Part shown: piece after piece, positions 55,487-64,000 of the stretch
Position numbering within the stretch: position 1 is the stretch's first letter
How the letters are laid out: each line of letters starts with the position of its first letter
Translations under genes and position numbers: made by a program
NCBI GenBank assembly: GCA_963773605.1
Contig: CAVZBT010000005.1
Span: 248,001 to 312,000, forward strand
Direction: 5' to 3'
Length of the DNA stretch: 64,000 bases
Source of the DNA: CAVZBT01 sp963773605
Lineage (GTDB): Bacteria; Acidobacteriota; UBA6911
The notes under the pieces: model-generated
Told to the model about the DNA's origin: nothing
What the model saw: only the letters and a program-made list of their open reading frames with translations
Databases searched by the model: none

Positions 55487-55926
55487 CTATGCCATTGCGA
55501 AGGTGGTTATTGGGTTTTCGATGAACAGATCGATGCCACCAATGGCATTACCTTCGCTCACGAACTCCTGCTCGCAGCGTAGTGCGGCCAACGGATCGAC
55601 GCGCTCCGCCCGACGCGCCGGCAGATAACCGGCGAGCAACGCGGCGACCGAAAGCGTGAGGAGCCCTACCGACACGGCAACCGGGTCGTTCGCCACCTCG
55701 TAGAGTTGGCTTCCGAGTAGTCGGGCGGCGGCCGTTCATCGACGGGCGGCATCACCTGGAAGAGAAGGACACGATCGGGATCGAATCCCGTGTCGATATC
55801 TTTGAGCTTCAGCAGGCTGCGGACGAAGAGCCCCGCAGCGACCAGGAGCACCAGCGAAATCGCGATTTGGGTAACCCTCAGCGCGCGGCCCAGAGGGATG
55901 CGCGTCGAGACAGCGTTGCGTGTCAC
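55487..55926 (-). pseudogene. ADOP/MacB permease remnant with an internal deletion
   Basis: Two pieces of a MacB-like permease are joined in different frames. The first (55926 to about 55722) reads IPLGRALRVTQIAISLVLLV and LFVRSLLKLKDIDTGFDPDR, the middle helix and start of the second periplasmic domain. The second (about 55721 to 55580) reads SQLYEVANDPVAVSVGLLTL and YLPARRAERVDPLAALR, the extreme C-terminus. Several hundred residues between them are missing, with the junction near 55720, and there is no N-terminal half. A complete relative is encoded at 59404-62148. Confidence 0.7.
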
Positions 55927-56014
55927 CGTTTTCCGTATGCATGCTTCTTATTTCTCATCTCCCCCGCCTGTCATCGGGATAGAATGCCCGCGAGGGGCGC
56001 AACCGGAGGAGACA

Positions 56015-59000
56015 ATGGAAGTTCTGCTCCTTTACTTTCTGCTTGTGATACTGGTCCTCGCTTCTCTGTTCTTCGTTCCGCTTGTCGCGCTCTTCAGGTC
56101 CAGGCGGAACGCGGCAGAAATCGAGATGCTGCTCGGTGCGTACCGGCTTCTCGAAAACAAATACGCCGAATTGCAGCGCGACTTGCGGAGCCTCCAGGAA
56201 CGATTCGAGTCGGGGAAGGCAAAGGCTGCTGCGCCGCCCGAACCCGGGGTTTCCGCTACTCCGGCGGGGCCTCGGGCCACTATTCCGGAACCGGTTTTCC
56301 AGCCGGAACCGGTGCCCGCCGGCGAAATAGCGCCCCCGGCTTTCCCCACTCCTCCGGCACCCGAGCCTCAGTCGCCCGTCGCGCCTCCAAAAGCTGCCGA
56401 GGCGCCCCCGGCGTGGCAGTCGGCTCCTCCGCCCCCGCCTATACGGGAACCTGCCCCACGGCCCGCTGGCGCTCCCGCCAGACCCGTCGCCCAGAGGCCT
56501 GCCTTCGACTGGGAAGGCCTCGTCGGGGTGAAACTGTTCTCCTGGATTGCCGGCGTCGCTCTTCTGCTCGCTGCGGTTTTCTTTCTCCGCTACTCGATCG
56601 ACCGTGGCTGGCTGATGCCGCCGGTCCGGGTGGCGATCGGCGTTCTCGTCGGTATCGGATTGCTGGTGCTTTGCGAACTCAGGGCTGCGCGCAAGTACCC
56701 GACGACGGCGAATGCGATGGATGCCTCGGCGATCGCCATACTCTTCGCCACGTTTTTCGCGGCGCATGCGCTCTGGAATCTGATCGGCACGGCGACGGAC
56801 TTCGTGCTGCTCGTGGCCGTCACCGCCGTCGCGGTTTTCCTCTCCATCAGGCGCGATTCCGTATTCATCGCCCTGCTCGGACTGTTGGGCGGGTTTTCGA
56901 CGCCGGCCCTGCTTTCGACGGGTGAAAATCAGCCGGTTCCACTGTTCGGGTACCTGCTCCTGCTGAATGCCGGTCTGGCCTGGATCTCCGTGCGCAAGAA
57001 CTGGGCCGTGCTGAGCGCGCTGAGCCTTGTCCTCACGACGTTGTACCAGTGGGTTTGGGTTGCGAAGTTTCTCACTTCCGGACAGTTGCCGCTTGCGGGC
57101 GGAATCTTTCTGGTTTTCCCCGTCCTGTCATTTTCGTTTGTGGCCGGCGGGAGCCGGCGCCAGCCGTTGTACGCTCAGACAGCCACTCTGAGCGCAGCTC
57201 TTCCGTTGCTGTTTGCCGTCTATATGGCCGGCGTGCCGGGTTATGGTGCCCATTACGCAATCCTGTTCGGATTCCTTTTCCTCGTCGACGCCGGTCTGTT
57301 TGCGATCGCCGCTGCGCGCGGTTCCGAGCTGTTGCACCTTGCCGGCGGGGTTTCGACCCTGCTGGTGTGCGCGATCTGGCTCATGCAGTCTTATGAAAGC
57401 GGCGCGTGGCCGGCAGTTCTGGGCGTCGTCAGCGTTTTTGTTCTTTTCTACCTCGTCGCGCCGCTGATCGCCCGGCGCTTCGGACGCGCATTTACGCTCG
57501 GCAGTAAGGGGGCGTTCACTGCTCCGCTGCTGCTTTTTACCTTCACTGCCCTGCTGTTTGTCGAGCCGCGCTCCGCGGCTCCGGAATTGCTGTTTGGTGT
57601 GCTCTTCCTGCTTGTGGCGGCAATTGCCCTGTCCGCGCTCCTGCAGGAGTCCGGAGCGCTCTACGTTATCGCCGCCATGGTCACGCTCACAGCCGAAGCC
57701 GTATGGTCCTCGATTTACCTGACGCCGGCTCGCCTGGTTGCAGCTGTCGTCATGTACGGTGCATTCGGATTGTTGTACCTCGGCGTGCCTGTAGCGGCAC
57801 GCCGCTGGAACCGGAAGATACAACCGGGCGCCGGTGCGGGCGTACTCGTGCTGCTCAGCCTGGCCGGCCACCTGTTTCTGTTTGTGGTTGCTTCACAAAG
57901 TGCTCTTGCGCTTCCCCCCTGGCCTTTGTTGATCACACTTCTCGTGCTCGATCTCGCTGCCGGAGGCGCCGCACTCTACACCCGGCGGCATGAGGTGCAT
58001 CTGGCTGCGCTGGCAGCCTCGCTGGTTCTGCTGATGGTCTGGGTGGTCGTCGCCGCGGCCGCACCATGGCCGAAAGTGGCGATCCTCTCGGGAGGCGCCG
58101 CCGTTGTGTTGAGCCTGGCCTGGATCAGCCTCGGGAGGCAGTTCGGCATCCCGGCGGCGCCTTGCGCAAGAACATCAGCCGTGACCCTGGTTCTTGCTCA
58201 GTTCCTCACGATTATCGCATCGCAGGCACCGGGCTCACCCGGTCTCCTGTTTATCCTCTCGGCACAGATGGCCTTTTTGGCAGCCCTTCTGGCTTTGGCC
58301 TGGGGGCGCGGCTGGCACGCCCTCGCGGTCGTCGCGGTGGCGCCCGCGGCGGCTGCGGTATCGATATGGCAGTGGAGTAATCCGGGGGCGGAATTCTGGC
58401 GCGAGCAACTCCTGTTTGCCACACCCGTTTACCTGGCTTTCGTCTGTTACCCACTCCTTCTCGGACGCCGTGCCGGGCGGGCGCAGGGTCCGTATCTCGC
58501 GGCGGTTCTGGCGAGCGTCGCATTCTTTTTCCAGGCCAGACATGCCCTGATGATCGCGGGATTCGAGAGCGTCATCGGCGCGTTGCCGGCAATGCAGGCG
58601 ATCGTGACGTCTTTGCTGCTGGTGAGGCTCCAAGGGATGGAGCCGCCGGGGGAGCGAACTTTGGGGCGGCTGGCGCTGGTCGCCGGCACGGCGCTTGCTT
58701 TTGTGACGGTCGCGATCCCGCTGCAGCTCGAAAAGGAATGGATCACGGTGGGCTGGGCGCTCGAGGGAGCTGCGCTGGCATGGCTGTACGGGAAGGTTCC
58801 GCACCGCGGTCTTCTATATGCTGCCAGCGGGCTGCTGGCAGCGGTTTTTGTCAGGTTGGCGCTGAATCCTTCGGTGCTCGTCTACGAATCCCGGGGCGAT
58901 GTCCGTATCTGGAACTGGTATCTGTACACGTACCTCGTTTGCGCGGCGGCTTTCATTCTTGCGGGACGGTTGCTCTCGAAGACCGGGGACGAGCTCATTC

Positions 59001-59392
59001 CCGGGGTGCGCGCGTCCGCGCTGCTGCCGGCCGGCGCCACCGTGCTGCTCTTCCTGCTCCTCAACATCGAAATTGCCGATTACTATTCGGTCGGACCGAC
59101 CATCACCTTCAATTTTTCGGCAACGCTGGCACAGGATCTGACGTACACCCTCGGCTGGGCGGTATTCGCGGTTGGACTGCTCGCAACCGGGATAGCCGTG
59201 AAGAGCCAGGCCGCCCGGGTGGCTGCGATCAGTCTTCTGGTTGTGACGGTTCTGAAATGCTTCATGCATGACCTGTCCAGGTTGGGCGGGCTCTACCGGG
59301 TCGGCTCGTTCGTCGGGCTTGCGCTTTGCCTTGCACTGGTGGCTTTGGGTCTGCAGAAGTTTGTCTTGTCCGCGCGCAAGGAGATACGCTGA
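56015..59392 (+). CDS. DUF2339 polytopic membrane protein
   Basis: A 1125-residue protein. It starts with one hydrophobic helix (LLLYFLLVILVLASLFFVPLV), a short coiled coil (about 35-65) and a long Pro/Ala-rich linker (about 66-175). From about residue 180 (DWEGLVGVKLFSWIAGVALL) onward there are more than twenty hydrophobic helices, the layout of PF10101/DUF2339 proteins. The frame is open upstream to 55790, but GGAGGAG precedes the ATG at 56015, which starts the first helix. Family function is unknown. Its 3' end lies 11 bases from the convergent ADOP gene. Confidence 0.88.
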   Translation: MEVLLLYFLLVILVLASLFFVPLVALFRSRRNAAEIEMLLGAYRLLENKYAELQRDLRSLQERFESGKAKAAAPPEPGVSATPAGPRATIPEPVFQPEPVPAGEIAPPAFPTPPAPEPQSPVAPPKAAEAPPAWQSAPPPPPIREPAPRPAGAPARPVAQRPAFDWEGLVGVKLFSWIAGVALLLAAVFFLRYSIDRGWLMPPVRVAIGVLVGIGLLVLCELRAARKYPTTANAMDASAIAILFATFFAAHALWNLIGTATDFVLLVAVTAVAVFLSIRRDSVFIALLGLLGGFSTPALLSTGENQPVPLFGYLLLLNAGLAWISVRKNWAVLSALSLVLTTLYQWVWVAKFLTSGQLPLAGGIFLVFPVLSFSFVAGGSRRQPLYAQTATLSAALPLLFAVYMAGVPGYGAHYAILFGFLFLVDAGLFAIAAARGSELLHLAGGVSTLLVCAIWLMQSYESGAWPAVLGVVSVFVLFYLVAPLIARRFGRAFTLGSKGAFTAPLLLFTFTALLFVEPRSAAPELLFGVLFLLVAAIALSALLQESGALYVIAAMVTLTAEAVWSSIYLTPARLVAAVVMYGAFGLLYLGVPVAARRWNRKIQPGAGAGVLVLLSLAGHLFLFVVASQSALALPPWPLLITLLVLDLAAGGAALYTRRHEVHLAALAASLVLLMVWVVVAAAAPWPKVAILSGGAAVVLSLAWISLGRQFGIPAAPCARTSAVTLVLAQFLTIIASQAPGSPGLLFILSAQMAFLAALLALAWGRGWHALAVVAVAPAAAAVSIWQWSNPGAEFWREQLLFATPVYLAFVCYPLLLGRRAGRAQGPYLAAVLASVAFFFQARHALMIAGFESVIGALPAMQAIVTSLLLVRLQGMEPPGERTLGRLALVAGTALAFVTVAIPLQLEKEWITVGWALEGAALAWLYGKVPHRGLLYAASGLLAAVFVRLALNPSVLVYESRGDVRIWNWYLYTYLVCAAAFILAGRLLSKTGDELIPGVRASALLPAGATVLLFLLLNIEIADYYSVGPTITFNFSATLAQDLTYTLGWAVFAVGLLATGIAVKSQAARVAAISLLVVTVLKCFMHDLSRLGGLYRVGSFVGLALCLALVALGLQKFVLSARKEIR

Positions 59393-59403
59393 CCAATCAG
59401 GTC

Positions 59404-62148
59404 TCACTCGCTCCGCAGCGCGAGGATGGGATCGACCTTCGAGGCCCTCAGCGCGGGCAAGAACCCGGCGAGGATCGTGACAGCGATAATCGCCGCTGTG
59501 ACGGTCAGGATCGTGCTCGGATCGTGTGGCGCAATCCCAAAGAGCTGGCTCTCCAGCAACTGTGCGCCGACCCAGGCGAGCGGCAACCCAACGGCCATCC
59601 CAGCCAGAACAACCCACAGCGTCTCTCGCAAGACCATGCCGAGGATCGCCTCGCGGCGCGCCCCAAGTGCCAGGCGGATGCCGATCTCGTTGGTGCGCCG
59701 CGAGACCGTGTAGGACATGGTTCCATAGAGTCCGACGCACGCCAGCAGCAGTGCCAGGGATCCAAACGACCCACCGAGAATGGCGAACGTTCTTTCGAGG
59801 AAGAGGGACTGATTGATTACCTCGGCCTCGGTCCTCATTTTCACAACGGGGATGTCCTTGTCGATCGCGGCCGCCGCGCTTTGAATTGCCGAGGGGACAG
59901 CACCGACGTCTCCTCCGATGCGCACTTCGAAGGTCATGGAAGCGGGGTAGTCCCGCGGGCCTTGCAGATAAGAAAAGTAGGCGGTCGGCGGCGCGTCATG
60001 GCGCAGGCTGCCGTATCTGGCGTCTCCAACCACCCCGACGATCTCAGCCTTGACACTGCCTGCGTCAAAGCGGTGGCCGATTGGGTTTTGACCGCGGAAG
60101 TAATCTCGCACGAACCTCTGATTCACAACGACGGCACGGGGCGCCGACGAAACATCCTGAGTGGCAATGAAGCGTCCCATAAGAAGGGGAATGTCGAGCG
60201 TCTCGAAAAATCCGGGACTCACCCAGTGCCGGTAAAAGGGCACGCCTCGCCCGGGAGGCGTATATCCGGGAATCGTCACTCTTCCCTGAGACGAGCCGTC
60301 CCCAATAGGGCCACGCTGTGAAAGTCCTGCGGAAAGTACGCCGGGAATGGCGCCGATGCGGCGCTGCAGGTCCTGGTAATAAGCCGCCAGGCGAGCCGCC
60401 TTATATCCATTCCGCCCCGGCGCAACCTCAAACACCAGGAGATGCTGCCGGTTGAAGCCCAGGTCAACCCCCTGCAAGCGCTGCAGCGTCTGAACCAGCA
60501 GCCCGGCACCGATGAGCAGCAGCAGGCATAGCGCCACCTGCGCCCCAACCAGGATCTTTCCCGAAAGGAATCGATGTCCGGAGGATCGGGCGGTCCCGGC
60601 AGCCTGCCTCAGCCTGTCGTAAAAATCTGTCCGGCTGGCGGACACTGCGGGGGCCAAGCCGAAGAGAATCCCGCCGGCGATCGAGACCACGGCGGTGAAG
60701 GCGAGCACCTTCACATCGAGCTCAACTGACAACACGATCGGTTGGCGTGGTGCGCTGGCGAACAGCGACGCCACGAACGCTCCGATCCATCGCGCGAGCA
60801 GCAACCCCACGGCGCCGCCCAGCACGCCGAGCAGCACACTCTCCGTCAACAGCTGGCGCACGATTCTCAATCTCGGCGCTCCCAGGCTCAGGCGCACCGA
60901 GATCTCCCGCTGCCGGGCTGTTGCCCTGGCCAGCAGCAGGCCCGCGACGTTGGCGCAAGCGATAAACAGTACCAGGCCCACCATGGCCATCAGCAACAAC
61001 AGGGAGGAGGAAAATTGCTCGCGCAGGCTGTTGAGGCCGCGGCTCGCGGGTGTGAGTTGCAGGGAGGGGATGATGGCATCCCGCGGAGCTGTCGCCCCGC
61101 CGATGCCGAGGCTCCGCCCGAACAGGATCTTCAGCTCTGTGCCGGCCTGTTGTTCGGACACACCCGGTTTCAATCGTCCTATGATCGTCAGCCACCACAC
61201 TTTGGGTTGCCGTAAGTCGGAGGCGAATGCCCGCTTGTATTGCTCCACGTGAAAGTTCAGGGGCACGAACAGATCGGGCGACAGGCCCGGTTCCACGCCG
61301 AAAAACTCGCGCGGCGCAACTCCGACGATGGTTGCCGATGTCCCATTGATCGCGATGACTTTGCCGGCCACGGACGCGTCCCCGCCGAACTTGCGCCGCC
61401 AGTAGGCATACGACAGCACGGCGGCGGGCGGCGCCTCGGCCCGGTCGTCGCCCGGCTGCAAAGCGCGGCCGACCATGGCGGGAATTCCCAGCGTGTGGAA
61501 GTAGTCCCCCGATACGGCCTGCATCACGGCGTTTTCGGCGCCGTCGCCCAATCCTACGTTGACCGGGCTGTCATTGCTGGAGGATGCAAGCATGGCCGAG
61601 AACACGCTGTTATTCCGGCTCAGGTACCGGTATCCCTCATATGAAAACGAAGGGCTGACCGACAGGCCGGTCCGTTTGTCGGTGTCTACGCTCCCCTCCA
61701 CGTCGTCCACGAAATTCTCCGGCCACGCTCGTGCCGACCAGTTCAACAGCATCAGCCGTTCAGGCTGCCGAACCGGCAGCATGCGGAGCATCACCGCGTT
61801 GACCACGCTGAACAATGCGGTGTTGGCGCCGATGCCGAGTGCGAGTGAGAGCACCGCTGCACCGGTGAGAACCGGGCTCCGTGCCAGCATGCGCAGGCCG
61901 TAGCGCAGATCCTGGAGCAATGTCTCCAGGATGTAAAACGCCCAGCTTTCGCAGGCGTACTCATGGATCAGCGTCGTATTGCCGAAATGCCGCCCTGCTG
62001 CCTGCCGAGCTTGCTCAGCCGTCATGCCGTTGGAGAGATTTTCCTGAATCTCACATTCCAGATGGGATTCGATTTCTTCGCGCAATTCGTCGGCGAGTCC
62101 CCGCCTGCCGCCGAGCGACTTGACCAGCTTGGACCAGAACTCGCGCAT
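59404..62148 (-). CDS. ADOP-type ABC transporter permease (duplicated MacB/FtsX)
   Basis: A 914-residue protein of the acidobacterial duplicated orphan permease type. The first ~80 residues are the cytoplasmic prefix domain (REEIESHLECEIQENLSNGM). MacB-like periplasmic domain 1 and an FtsX helix set follow (about 85-480, LARSPVLTGAAVLSLALGIG, VGLVLFIACANVAGLLLARA), then a second MacB/FtsX unit (about 520-914, ending LPALRASKVDPILALRSE). No ATPase gene is adjacent, as is usual for ADOPs. AGGGGA precedes the ATG. The gene follows padR by four bases, the common PadR-ADOP arrangement. Substrate unknown. Confidence 0.93.
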   Translation of the reverse strand: MREFWSKLVKSLGGRRGLADELREEIESHLECEIQENLSNGMTAEQARQAAGRHFGNTTLIHEYACESWAFYILETLLQDLRYGLRMLARSPVLTGAAVLSLALGIGANTALFSVVNAVMLRMLPVRQPERLMLLNWSARAWPENFVDDVEGSVDTDKRTGLSVSPSFSYEGYRYLSRNNSVFSAMLASSSNDSPVNVGLGDGAENAVMQAVSGDYFHTLGIPAMVGRALQPGDDRAEAPPAAVLSYAYWRRKFGGDASVAGKVIAINGTSATIVGVAPREFFGVEPGLSPDLFVPLNFHVEQYKRAFASDLRQPKVWWLTIIGRLKPGVSEQQAGTELKILFGRSLGIGGATAPRDAIIPSLQLTPASRGLNSLREQFSSSLLLLMAMVGLVLFIACANVAGLLLARATARQREISVRLSLGAPRLRIVRQLLTESVLLGVLGGAVGLLLARWIGAFVASLFASAPRQPIVLSVELDVKVLAFTAVVSIAGGILFGLAPAVSASRTDFYDRLRQAAGTARSSGHRFLSGKILVGAQVALCLLLLIGAGLLVQTLQRLQGVDLGFNRQHLLVFEVAPGRNGYKAARLAAYYQDLQRRIGAIPGVLSAGLSQRGPIGDGSSQGRVTIPGYTPPGRGVPFYRHWVSPGFFETLDIPLLMGRFIATQDVSSAPRAVVVNQRFVRDYFRGQNPIGHRFDAGSVKAEIVGVVGDARYGSLRHDAPPTAYFSYLQGPRDYPASMTFEVRIGGDVGAVPSAIQSAAAAIDKDIPVVKMRTEAEVINQSLFLERTFAILGGSFGSLALLLACVGLYGTMSYTVSRRTNEIGIRLALGARREAILGMVLRETLWVVLAGMAVGLPLAWVGAQLLESQLFGIAPHDPSTILTVTAAIIAVTILAGFLPALRASKVDPILALRSE

Positions 62149-62152
62149 CGCT

Positions 62153-62503
62153 TCAATCCCCTGGAGCCAGCACCCGCCCCATCGCTTCGGCGAATCGCCG
62201 CCACTTGGACGTCGCAGTGACCAACTGATTGCGGCCCGAGGGAGTCAGGCTGTAATACTTCGCCCTCCGGGCATTCGGCGAAGTCCGCCACTGACCCCTT
62301 ATCCAACCCCGCTGTAACAACCTCTGCAAGGCAGGGTAGAGAGAGCCGTTATCGACAACGAACTCGTGGTCCGACTGCTGCTTGAGGAATTGCGTAATGC
62401 CGTAAGCGTGATTTGAGCCAAGCTGCAAGCTTCGCAGGATGAGCACTTCAAGCGTTCCCTGGAGGAGTTCGAGCCTCTCAGATAGATCCTCTACCCTAGA
62501 CAT
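62153..62503 (-). CDS. PadR-family transcriptional regulator
   Basis: A 116-residue winged-helix regulator: LLQGTLEVLILRSLQLGSNHAYGI and VVDNGSLYPALQRLLQRGWI are the canonical PadR N-terminal core, with YYSLTPSGRNQL forming the wing. It is coupled to the ADOP permease gene (four-base gap) and probably represses the pair until a ligand binds. The promoter lies immediately upstream, and the predicted transcription start is within one or two bases of the ATG at 62503, suggesting a leaderless message. Confidence 0.92.
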   Translation of the reverse strand: MSRVEDLSERLELLQGTLEVLILRSLQLGSNHAYGITQFLKQQSDHEFVVDNGSLYPALQRLLQRGWIRGQWRTSPNARRAKYYSLTPSGRNQLVTATSKWRRFAEAMGRVLAPGD

Positions 62504-62510
62504 GCTACCT

Positions 62511-62539
62511 ATAGTCCCACCGGCTCACGCCGTTGTCAA
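62511..62539 (-). promoter_or_regulatory. Sigma-70 promoter of the padR-ADOP operon
   Basis: On the minus strand TTGACA (62539-62534) and GACTAT (62516-62511) are spaced by exactly 17 bases. Transcription should begin near 62504, next to the padR ATG at 62503. Confidence 0.7.
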
Positions 62540-62570
62540 GCACCCGAGGGAGCACGAACCGCCGCGTCCC

Positions 62571-62879
62571 CTACTCCACAATTACCTTTGCCTTCATGTG
62601 CGGGTGAACGGAACAATAATATTCATATGAGCCCGGGGCAGTGAACGTGTGGGTGTACTTACCGTCGGTGTCCATCACACGCGAGGAGAGTTCCTTCGCC
62701 GTGCTGACGACCGTGTGCGGTTCGTGGTCCTTGTTGAACCAGGTGACCGTCGTGCCCACTTTCATTGTCAGGGTTTCCGGAACGAAACTGAAATTCTCGA
62801 TTTTGACCTGCTGCCCAGGATTCAGATGTTCGCCGGCCCCGGGCCATTCAGTTCCACTTGTGGCAACCTCGTCACTCAT
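62571..62879 (-). CDS. Cupredoxin (plastocyanin/amicyanin-like) without a signal peptide
   Basis: A 102-residue type I copper protein. The ligands are H55 (HEPHTVV), C89, H92 and M95 in the CSVHPHM loop; IENFSFVPETLTMKVGTTV (25-43) is the usual N-terminal strand region. Unlike typical cupredoxins it starts MSDEVATSGTEWPG with no signal peptide or lipobox. The ATG at 62879 overlaps the DUF385 stop codon by four bases (ATGA), so the short N-terminus is real rather than a start error within this frame. A copper electron-transfer protein in the cytoplasm would be unusual. Confidence 0.88.
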   Translation of the reverse strand: MSDEVATSGTEWPGAGEHLNPGQQVKIENFSFVPETLTMKVGTTVTWFNKDHEPHTVVSTAKELSSRVMDTDGKYTHTFTAPGSYEYYCSVHPHMKAKVIVE

Positions 62880-63436
62880 GACGGCCCCGTTCCGTCGCCA
62901 ATTTTCGTTTTGCTCAGAGGTCCGGCTGACGACGGGCCGCTCACCGGCGCGCTGTCGTTCGGCGGGAGCAGATCGGCGCGGACGCGAAAGACCGGGTATT
63001 GCGCAGCGATCTGTTCAAAATCCGCGAGCGGAGACCGCCGATCCACGGGAATATGAGGGCGGGCCCCCGGTGCGACTTGCAGGTAACGCCGCAGGATTCG
63101 GGCGCAGACGCGCGGATCGACTTCCTCGAGGCGCACCGCTTCACGGCGGCGATGGCGGAGCACTGCCAACCCTCCGGCTGCCCTGACGTTGGCCACCCAA
63201 TTCGTACCTTCACCCAGCATCGCCACGAGATAGCGCTCGCCCTGGTAGTCGGCCACCATCAACGGGAATGAAGTGAGACGACCGGACCGGCGGCCCGGCA
63301 CTTCGAGGGTGACCATGCGGTTCGGACCCAGCCCCGCCGCCGCGAAGACCGCCCAGCAACGATTCAGCAGTGCCGCCACGCGATTTGGGCGCCCGCTTCT
63401 GTACATCCATCGCTTTACAGCACTCAGACGACCCAC
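62876..63436 (-). CDS. DUF385 / deazaflavin-type nitroreductase-like protein
   Basis: A 186-residue protein with the split-barrel signature MVTLEVPGRRSGRLTSFPLM (G-R-R-S-G-R), followed by YLVAMLGEGTNWVANVRAAG and RRREAVRLEEVDP, as in deazaflavin-dependent nitroreductase-family proteins. The C-terminal ~35 residues are an unstructured Ser/Pro-rich tail. GTG at 63436 is the start, with AGGGGA upstream. It overlaps the cupredoxin gene by four bases, forming a two-gene operon, so a redox partnership is possible. It is a distant paralogue of the protein at 54351. Confidence 0.85.
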   Translation of the reverse strand: MGRLSAVKRWMYRSGRPNRVAALLNRCWAVFAAAGLGPNRMVTLEVPGRRSGRLTSFPLMVADYQGERYLVAMLGEGTNWVANVRAAGGLAVLRHRRREAVRLEEVDPRVCARILRRYLQVAPGARPHIPVDRRSPLADFEQIAAQYPVFRVRADLLPPNDSAPVSGPSSAGPLSKTKIGDGTGPS

Positions 63437-63695
63437 GGTCTCTTCCCCTTCCGCTGCGGCACCGATACGTTCGAGGATAGATGTGTCAGAGGATACCTCA
63501 CCATGCGGCGCAGATACAGTAAGTGGGTCCGCCCAACTTATGCGCCGACAAGGGGCCGAGGGGGGTTGATGAGAGGCCCCCAGGGCGGCCCTCGGTAACG
63601 AATGGGGCTAACCTTCGGACAGCAGGAGAAATGGAACGCTATGTTCCCTGGCCACGGCGCTGGACACCGTTCGCGCGGTCATCTATAACGACTGC

Positions 63696-64000
63696 ATGTC
63701 GCTCTCAGCCCTCTCGTTCATCACCCTTGCGTTTGTCCTTGCCGCACCTGGCGCCGCGCAGGCGCACCAGCCTGCCGCACCTCGATTCGAGCTTGCCGCG
63801 TGCCCCGTCGAAGTCGCTGCCGACGAGCGGATCGACTGTGGCGTGCTGCTTGTGCCGGAGAACCGGCGCAGGACGGGGAGCCGGACGGTCCGGCTGCCGG
63901 TGATGATCTTCCGGAGCCGCTCCTCCTCTCCGGCGCCGGACCCGATCCTCTTCCTGACCGGCGGTCCCGGCAACAGCGGCTTAGCCGGGAGGCGCTCGGC
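63696..64000 (+). CDS. Exported alpha/beta hydrolase, N-terminal part (runs off window edge)
   Basis: From ATG 63696 the frame stays open to the window end, giving 101 residues. A signal peptide (MSLSALSFITLAFVLAAPGAAQA) is followed by LAACPVEVAADERIDCGVLL, the typical opening of TAP-like / proline-iminopeptidase-like alpha/beta hydrolases, and a PILFLTGGPGNSG oxyanion-loop motif. The catalytic triad lies beyond the edge. No clear ribosome-binding site is visible. It is divergent from the DUF385-cupredoxin operon, which shares the 259-base spacer. Confidence 0.75.
   Translation, partial: MSLSALSFITLAFVLAAPGAAQAHQPAAPRFELAACPVEVAADERIDCGVLLVPENRRRTGSRTVRLPVMIFRSRSSSPAPDPILFLTGGPGNSGLAGRRS

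Overview
The window looks like a chromosomal piece of an Acidobacteriota genome, probably one of the large-genome soil lineages; the class is not certain. It is GC-rich with many exported enzymes. The best lineage markers are a PadR regulator coupled to a double MacB/FtsX permease of the acidobacterial duplicated orphan permease (ADOP) type at 59.4-62.5 kb, an ADOP remnant at 55.5-55.9 kb, and DUF1080, DUF5916, tricorn-type S41 and exported M14 proteins. No rRNA, tRNA, CRISPR array, prophage or intact insertion sequence was seen.

Layout. 0-9 kb: a cut-off exported protein, a cNMP-binding/patatin protein, an exported M14 peptidase divergent from a cysteine-synthase-like enzyme, and two methyltransferase-type proteins. 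9-14 kb: a large exported Fn3/LamG protein, a DUF1080 protein and a probable outer-membrane protein. 13.8-16.3 kb: cydAB for cytochrome bd oxidase. 16.4-24.7 kb: a Tat-exported sugar isomerase/epimerase-like protein, an RRM RNA-binding protein with a terminator in its leader, a B12-radical SAM enzyme and a tricorn protease homologue. 24.8-28.6 kb: a VOC protein, a YkgJ-type protein, a sigma/anti-sigma/Spy-like operon and a patch of gene debris. 28.6-34.8 kb: an SDR, an arsR-arsM arsenic methylation pair with a clear promoter, a DnaJ/zinc-ribbon/PilZ fusion, a TauE/SafE transporter, an M23/PKD protein and an RpiB with an export-like leader. 35-41.9 kb: a hybrid histidine kinase, a DUF5916 protein and a GH16 remnant. 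41.9-47.5 kb: a complete RND efflux operon (TolC, RND pump, adaptor). 47.8-53.8 kb: kelch and PIG-L exported proteins, an IS remnant and a TPR protein. 54-64 kb: an XRE regulator, two DUF385 proteins, a DUF2339 membrane protein, the PadR-ADOP operon, a cupredoxin and the start of an alpha/beta hydrolase.

Two patterns run through the window. First, six otherwise well-conserved genes are broken only by single-base insertions (18 in all, no deletions). In each case the span minus the inserted bases is an exact multiple of three. This looks like uncorrected sequencing insertions or very recent decay; no shared recoding site was seen. Second, a family of GC-rich palindromic intergenic elements shares the core GCGGCGGCTCGACGC. 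One type carries a second hairpin whose stem covaries between copies; another type sits in gaps between convergent genes, where it may end transcription.

Functionally, the genes suggest a soil heterotroph with a large periplasmic and outer-membrane hydrolase repertoire, microaerobic respiration (cytochrome bd), arsenic detoxification by methylation and RND efflux.
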